A stretch of DNA of 64,000 nucleotides from Geosiphon pyriformis (lineage: Eukaryota; Glomeromycota; Glomeromycetes; Archaeosporales; Geosiphonaceae): assembly GCA_016748015.1 (NCBI GenBank), contig JAAOMT010000703.1:948445-1012444 (forward strand). The letters are read 5' to 3'. The notes under the pieces are model-generated. The model made no database searches and was not told where the DNA came from. It saw nothing but the letters and a program-made list of their open reading frames with translations. Both the position numbers and the translations under genes were made by a program. How positions within the stretch are numbered: position 1 is the first letter of the stretch; each line of letters begins with the position of its first letter. Shown in pieces: positions 61,101 through 64,000 of this stretch.

Positions 61101-62669
61101 AATATTTATTTCTTGAATCTACAGTTTATTCGTTTATTTACCAGGTCGAAGCAAAGATCAAGCATTTGAAATCGGCAACGAGATCGCGGAAGCTGTCACT
61201 CAAATGAATCCCAAACCCGTTAAATTGAAGTTTGAGAAGGTGAAGCTGCAAATAAAAACATACGATTAAAGTGCGATTTCAAAAAACATATCTGTTCCTT
61301 ATATTTTTTCTCCTTAGGTTTATCTTCCATCCATATTGCTTGCAAAGAAAAGGTATATCGGTTTCAAATTCGAGACCAAAAATGATTTGGAGGCCGAACT
61401 AGATGCTAAGGGAATGGAACTAATCCGCAGAGATGGAGTGCAAATTACACGTAAGCTGATGGAAGAATGTATTAGGTATGAATTCAAACCTTTGCCAAAC
61501 CACTTTGTTCCATTCAGGATTTTCCTTCTTTAATCCAAATTTTTATAAAAACATTTCATGTAAGACTACTTTTTCGCACCCAAAATCTTTCCGAAATTAA
61601 AATATACTTGGAAGATCAGTGGGCGAGAATTCTTTCAGGACGGGTATCAATTAAAGATTTTATATTTTCCAAAGAGGTCAAATTTGGAACCTATGCGTAT
61701 GTATGACAACAATAGTTTTCGTTTGGTAGAGATTTTCCATCTTATTTTTTTTTAATCAGTGATGGATCACATTTACCCCCTGGTGCTATCTTGAGCACCC
61801 GCCGGATGGCAGCTGACTATCGTACAGAGCCACAATATGGAGAACGAGTGCCATATGTAGTTGTACGTGGTGCTCCCGGAGAAAGATTAATAAATAGAAT
61901 TGTATCTCCAGACGAATTAGCGAGCAGCAGGTTCGTTCTAAAACTATCATTCTTCATCTTATTAAATTATAAAAAATCTTTTTCTCACTCTTATTTTGAT
62001 GTTTAAGAGTCCTACGTCTTGATGGCCATTACTATATCTCAAAACAAATTATACCTGCAATCGCAAGAATTTTCAATCTAGTAGGAGTGGGTCAGTAAAA
62101 TTGCTCATTTAATTCCACTATATCATTGAATAGGTAATGGGTTAATTAACTTATATTAGATATTGAAACTTGGTACGAGAAAATGCCGCGTACTTTAAAT
62201 TCCAACACTCGTCATTCTGCGGGAATTAACTTTTACTATTGGAGCGGGACATGCATAAATTGTGGAGCCAATGTGGATTCCGTGCGAGGTTTGTCGGTCT
62301 CAATTTCCCTCGATTAAGCATAGAATTATTTTTAATTCTGAATCTTCAACTTTGTACCTTTGGGATTATTTTTCTCCGAATGCCGCCTCGTGGAAACTAT
62401 TTAAAGTAATATGTGAGGAATGTGTTGACGCATCACGAATTACAGCTTTTCAATTGCAAAAAAAGCTTCAACATACCCAACGGCGGTTTCGATCCCTTGT
62501 TGATATCTGTGCGATGTGCTCACGCCAACCAACGGCCATCTGTGATATAGCATGTGATTCAATGGATTGTCCAGTATTTTTTGAGAGAGCAAAGGCCAAA
62601 AGTGAATTACGAATGGAGCAGCACGTTAATGAGCTAGTGGAAGATTTATTAGAATACAGTTTGGATTGA
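55193..62669 (+). CDS. REV3: REV3, catalytic subunit of DNA polymerase zeta
   Basis: Translesion B-family polymerase. 28 exons: 55193-55372, 55470-55521, 55599-55770, 55884-56062, 56155-56301, 56385-56497, 56572-56967, 57052-57982 (or 57961), 58036-58372, 58462-58562, 58638-58772, 58855-58981, 59060-59124, 59190-59339, 59428-59635, 59712-59858, 59943-60075, 60148-60278, 60352-60685, 60765-60917, 60980-61044, 61125-61239, 61318-61475, 61565-61696, 61760-61930, 62008-62090, 62160-62288, 62407-62669. All phases agree: about 1,768 aa (yeast about 1,500). The N-terminal domain has RVPVVRIFGRTQSGQ and QPYEAHIPFLLQFMVDYNLF. Motif A DFQSLYPS, motif B region LANVTYGYTGATFSGRMP, motif C YGDTDS. Exonuclease region DPDILAGYEIHNSSW, inactive in this family. 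C-terminal CINC...CEEC and CAMC...CDSMDC metal sites, the second expected to hold Fe-S. Introns 3 and 5 are AT-AC. Confidence 0.93.
55771..55883 (+). other. AT-AC (U12-type) intron 3 of REV3
   Basis: 113 nt, beginning ATATCCTTTTTTC and ending CTTTTAC. Removing it joins GGYRYFLKIYL-type coding to FNPDLKSRVAELLQ, matching the conserved Rev3 order (KIYLYNP in other species), with phase 2 kept on both sides. No GT-AG pair keeps this conserved segment. The 5' site fits the minor-spliceosome consensus ATATCCTTT exactly. The branch-point match to TTCCTTRAY is weak (best about 5 of 9). Confidence 0.85.
56302..56384 (+). other. AT-AC (U12-type) intron 5 of REV3
   Basis: 83 nt, beginning ATATCCTTTAG and ending TTTTTCAC. 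It joins ELELDAKAIN to IINRDWIQP, which parallels the conserved ELE.D...DILNR stretch of Rev3 proteins, in phase 1. Reading on without splicing meets a stop at once. A candidate branch site, GCCCTTAGC, lies about 19 nt from the 3' end (6 of 9 positions). Confidence 0.85.
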
Positions 62670-63429
62670 GTTTCTTGAGCTCTTTTATATGAAAATGGGG
62701 TCCATTCTAATCTTCATTCTTATGTTGACATCCAGTCTGGCATCTAATATACTGAAATCTTTTATCTTTTTTGGCTTATTTTACTTGAATATGTGTGGCT
62801 AATTATATCCGAGATTTACTTTGAGATCTAAATTTTTATTAGCTAAACAAATATTTTACATATTATTTAAGCTTTATTAAACTGACAAACTAAATGAATT
62901 GAAATTAATTTTAATTGATTATTTTGTATAAACCACAATTGTATTAAACTAATTCAGAATATTACATATATGAGAATTAATAAAATTCCAAAAAACTGAA
63001 AAACAAAAAATAATTTAAAATCAATTATTAATAATTATTTTTCAAGTAATCATAATTTTTTAACAAAATTTGTGCATTCTAAAATTAAAATTTCTAAGCC
63101 TTATTTTTATTAAGACTATAGTATTGATTATTACTAGATAACAGAAATACATTTTCACAAAAATGAATTCTAAACTTTTAAACTATTTGATTAGGCCTTA
63201 AGGTTTAATTTAAATATTGTTTGAAAATTTGCACTTGAAACTAAGATATGAGTTTGAAAAGGTAAAAAAGAAACGAGCATCGCTGGAGTTTGAAAAAATG
63301 GACTTTTTTTTAGAAGGGAAACTAGTGAACACCACCCACTGAAAACTATGCTCAAAGATGCCTATCTTCAAGGGTAAAATGTTTTTAAATTACCGTGATC
63401 GAATGAATACAAGTGGATCATCAGGATAT
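62670..63429. other. Convergent intergenic region, AT-rich
   Basis: REV3 3' UTR and the 3' flank of the partial gene to the right. No gene, RNA or repeat recognised. Confidence 0.45.
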
Positions 63430-63952
63430 TTAGAGTGTATCTTCAACTTGTGTATTAACAATATCTTTGTTGGTACTGGATATAGGGTTATTACCAGCGA
63501 AATTTATCGTTTGGCTTCTTAATTTTTCAACAAGTGAGAGAAGTCTTTCCGAAAAATTGGAAGAATTCTCCAATTTAGACAACCACGTTTTTATGAATTC
63601 TCCATCAAGATCCTCAAGACAGTCAAGATATGCTTTTTTAAGAGGGTCTTCGGAGGACATGAAGTCATCGGCAGTTAAAGCCATATTCAAGACTTCAAGC
63701 ACCTAATCAAAATTTACAAAAATTTGGCACCAAAATTAATCAAATTTGCATCGAGTTTTATAGGCGACCAAAATAAATAGTTCCATCACCAAAGAAAAAT
63801 GGTCATACCACTATTAATTGGGAAATTATGGAACCACTCCCATGTAGATCATTGGCTTTCAACCTTTCTTTTAACATTTTGACATGAGCCGCCAGTTGAT
63901 GAATATATCTAGATATAATCGGCTGAACAACATCGGCTTTATTTTTCTTGAC
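63430..63952 (-). CDS. Unknown gene, last two exons (partial at window edge)
   Basis: Two phase-consistent exons, 63809-63952 (48 codons) and 63430-63702 (90 codons plus TAA), joined by a GT-AG intron (donor GTATGA). The upstream boundary is an AG acceptor near 63953, so more exons lie beyond 64000. The peptide is helical and charged: QPIISRYIHQLAAHVKMLKE, then VLEVLNMALTADDFMSSEDP and EFIKTWLSKLENSSNFSERL, like the C-terminal end of an alpha-solenoid or regulatory subunit. I do not recognise the family. It converges on REV3. Confidence 0.6.
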
Positions 63953-64000
63953 CTAGACCAACATTAAGATCAATTAAGATGCCATTAATCGAAAATTCCA

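Noticed and set aside
1-64000. tRNA or rRNA genes and CRISPR arrays
   Set aside because: No cloverleaf with intact A and B boxes, no rRNA-like stretch and no regularly spaced repeat-spacer array was seen; the sequence is eukaryotic in style.

Overview
The window looks like an AT-rich, repeat-laden eukaryotic nuclear genome. It is most likely an early-diverging fungus, and an arbuscular mycorrhizal (Glomeromycotina) relative is my best guess. That guess is inference from style, not a database match: three conserved housekeeping genes with many short introns (PRP39, REV3, SPT3), fungal-type LINEs carrying RNase H, Ty3-type LTR elements, and AT-rich deserts.

Layout. 1-3000: AT desert, of which 905-2120 can be aligned by eye to the 3' half of the LINE family as a heavily decayed copy. 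2966-9815: near full-length LINE (copy A, + strand) broken by stop codons. 11836-14486: a small gene island with a broken TRAF-type zinc-finger gene (+) facing an intact five-exon SPT3 (-). 14.5-19.3 kb: AT desert whose right part (16.4-19.1 kb) is a ghost of a Ty3 pol region. 19.3-26.9 kb: a 5'-truncated LINE (copy C, +) tail-to-tail with a near full-length LINE (copy B, -). 30026-47779: an outer Ty3-type element (-) with 0.85-kb LTRs, into which a second Ty3-type element (34982-42721, -) has inserted. The insertion falls inside a dUTPase-like domain of the outer element. 47.8-51 kb: desert with two LINE 3'-end scraps. 51378-62669: the second gene island, with PRP39 (14 exons, -) and REV3 (28 exons, +) transcribed divergently from a 177-bp spacer. 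A partial unknown gene (-) lies at the right edge.

The most interesting signals are these. (1) Two introns of REV3 are best explained as AT-AC, U12-type (minor spliceosome) introns sharing the same 5' site, ATATCCTTT; no ordinary GT-AG solution keeps the conserved reading frame. (2) The outer LTR element carries a dUTPase-like domain plus a cysteine-rich segment between protease and reverse transcriptase. (3) The AT deserts are not featureless: two of them align to the readable LINE and Ty3 copies in the same window after C->T and G->A changes. The sister LTR pairs also differ almost only by transitions, and most LINE stop codons fall at Trp, Gln or Arg codons. This is the mark of a RIP-like or deamination-driven decay process.

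Exon coordinates for SPT3, PRP39 and REV3 were derived by hand. Each was checked by codon phase across all junctions (345, 702 and about 1,768 aa), and none needs a frameshift.
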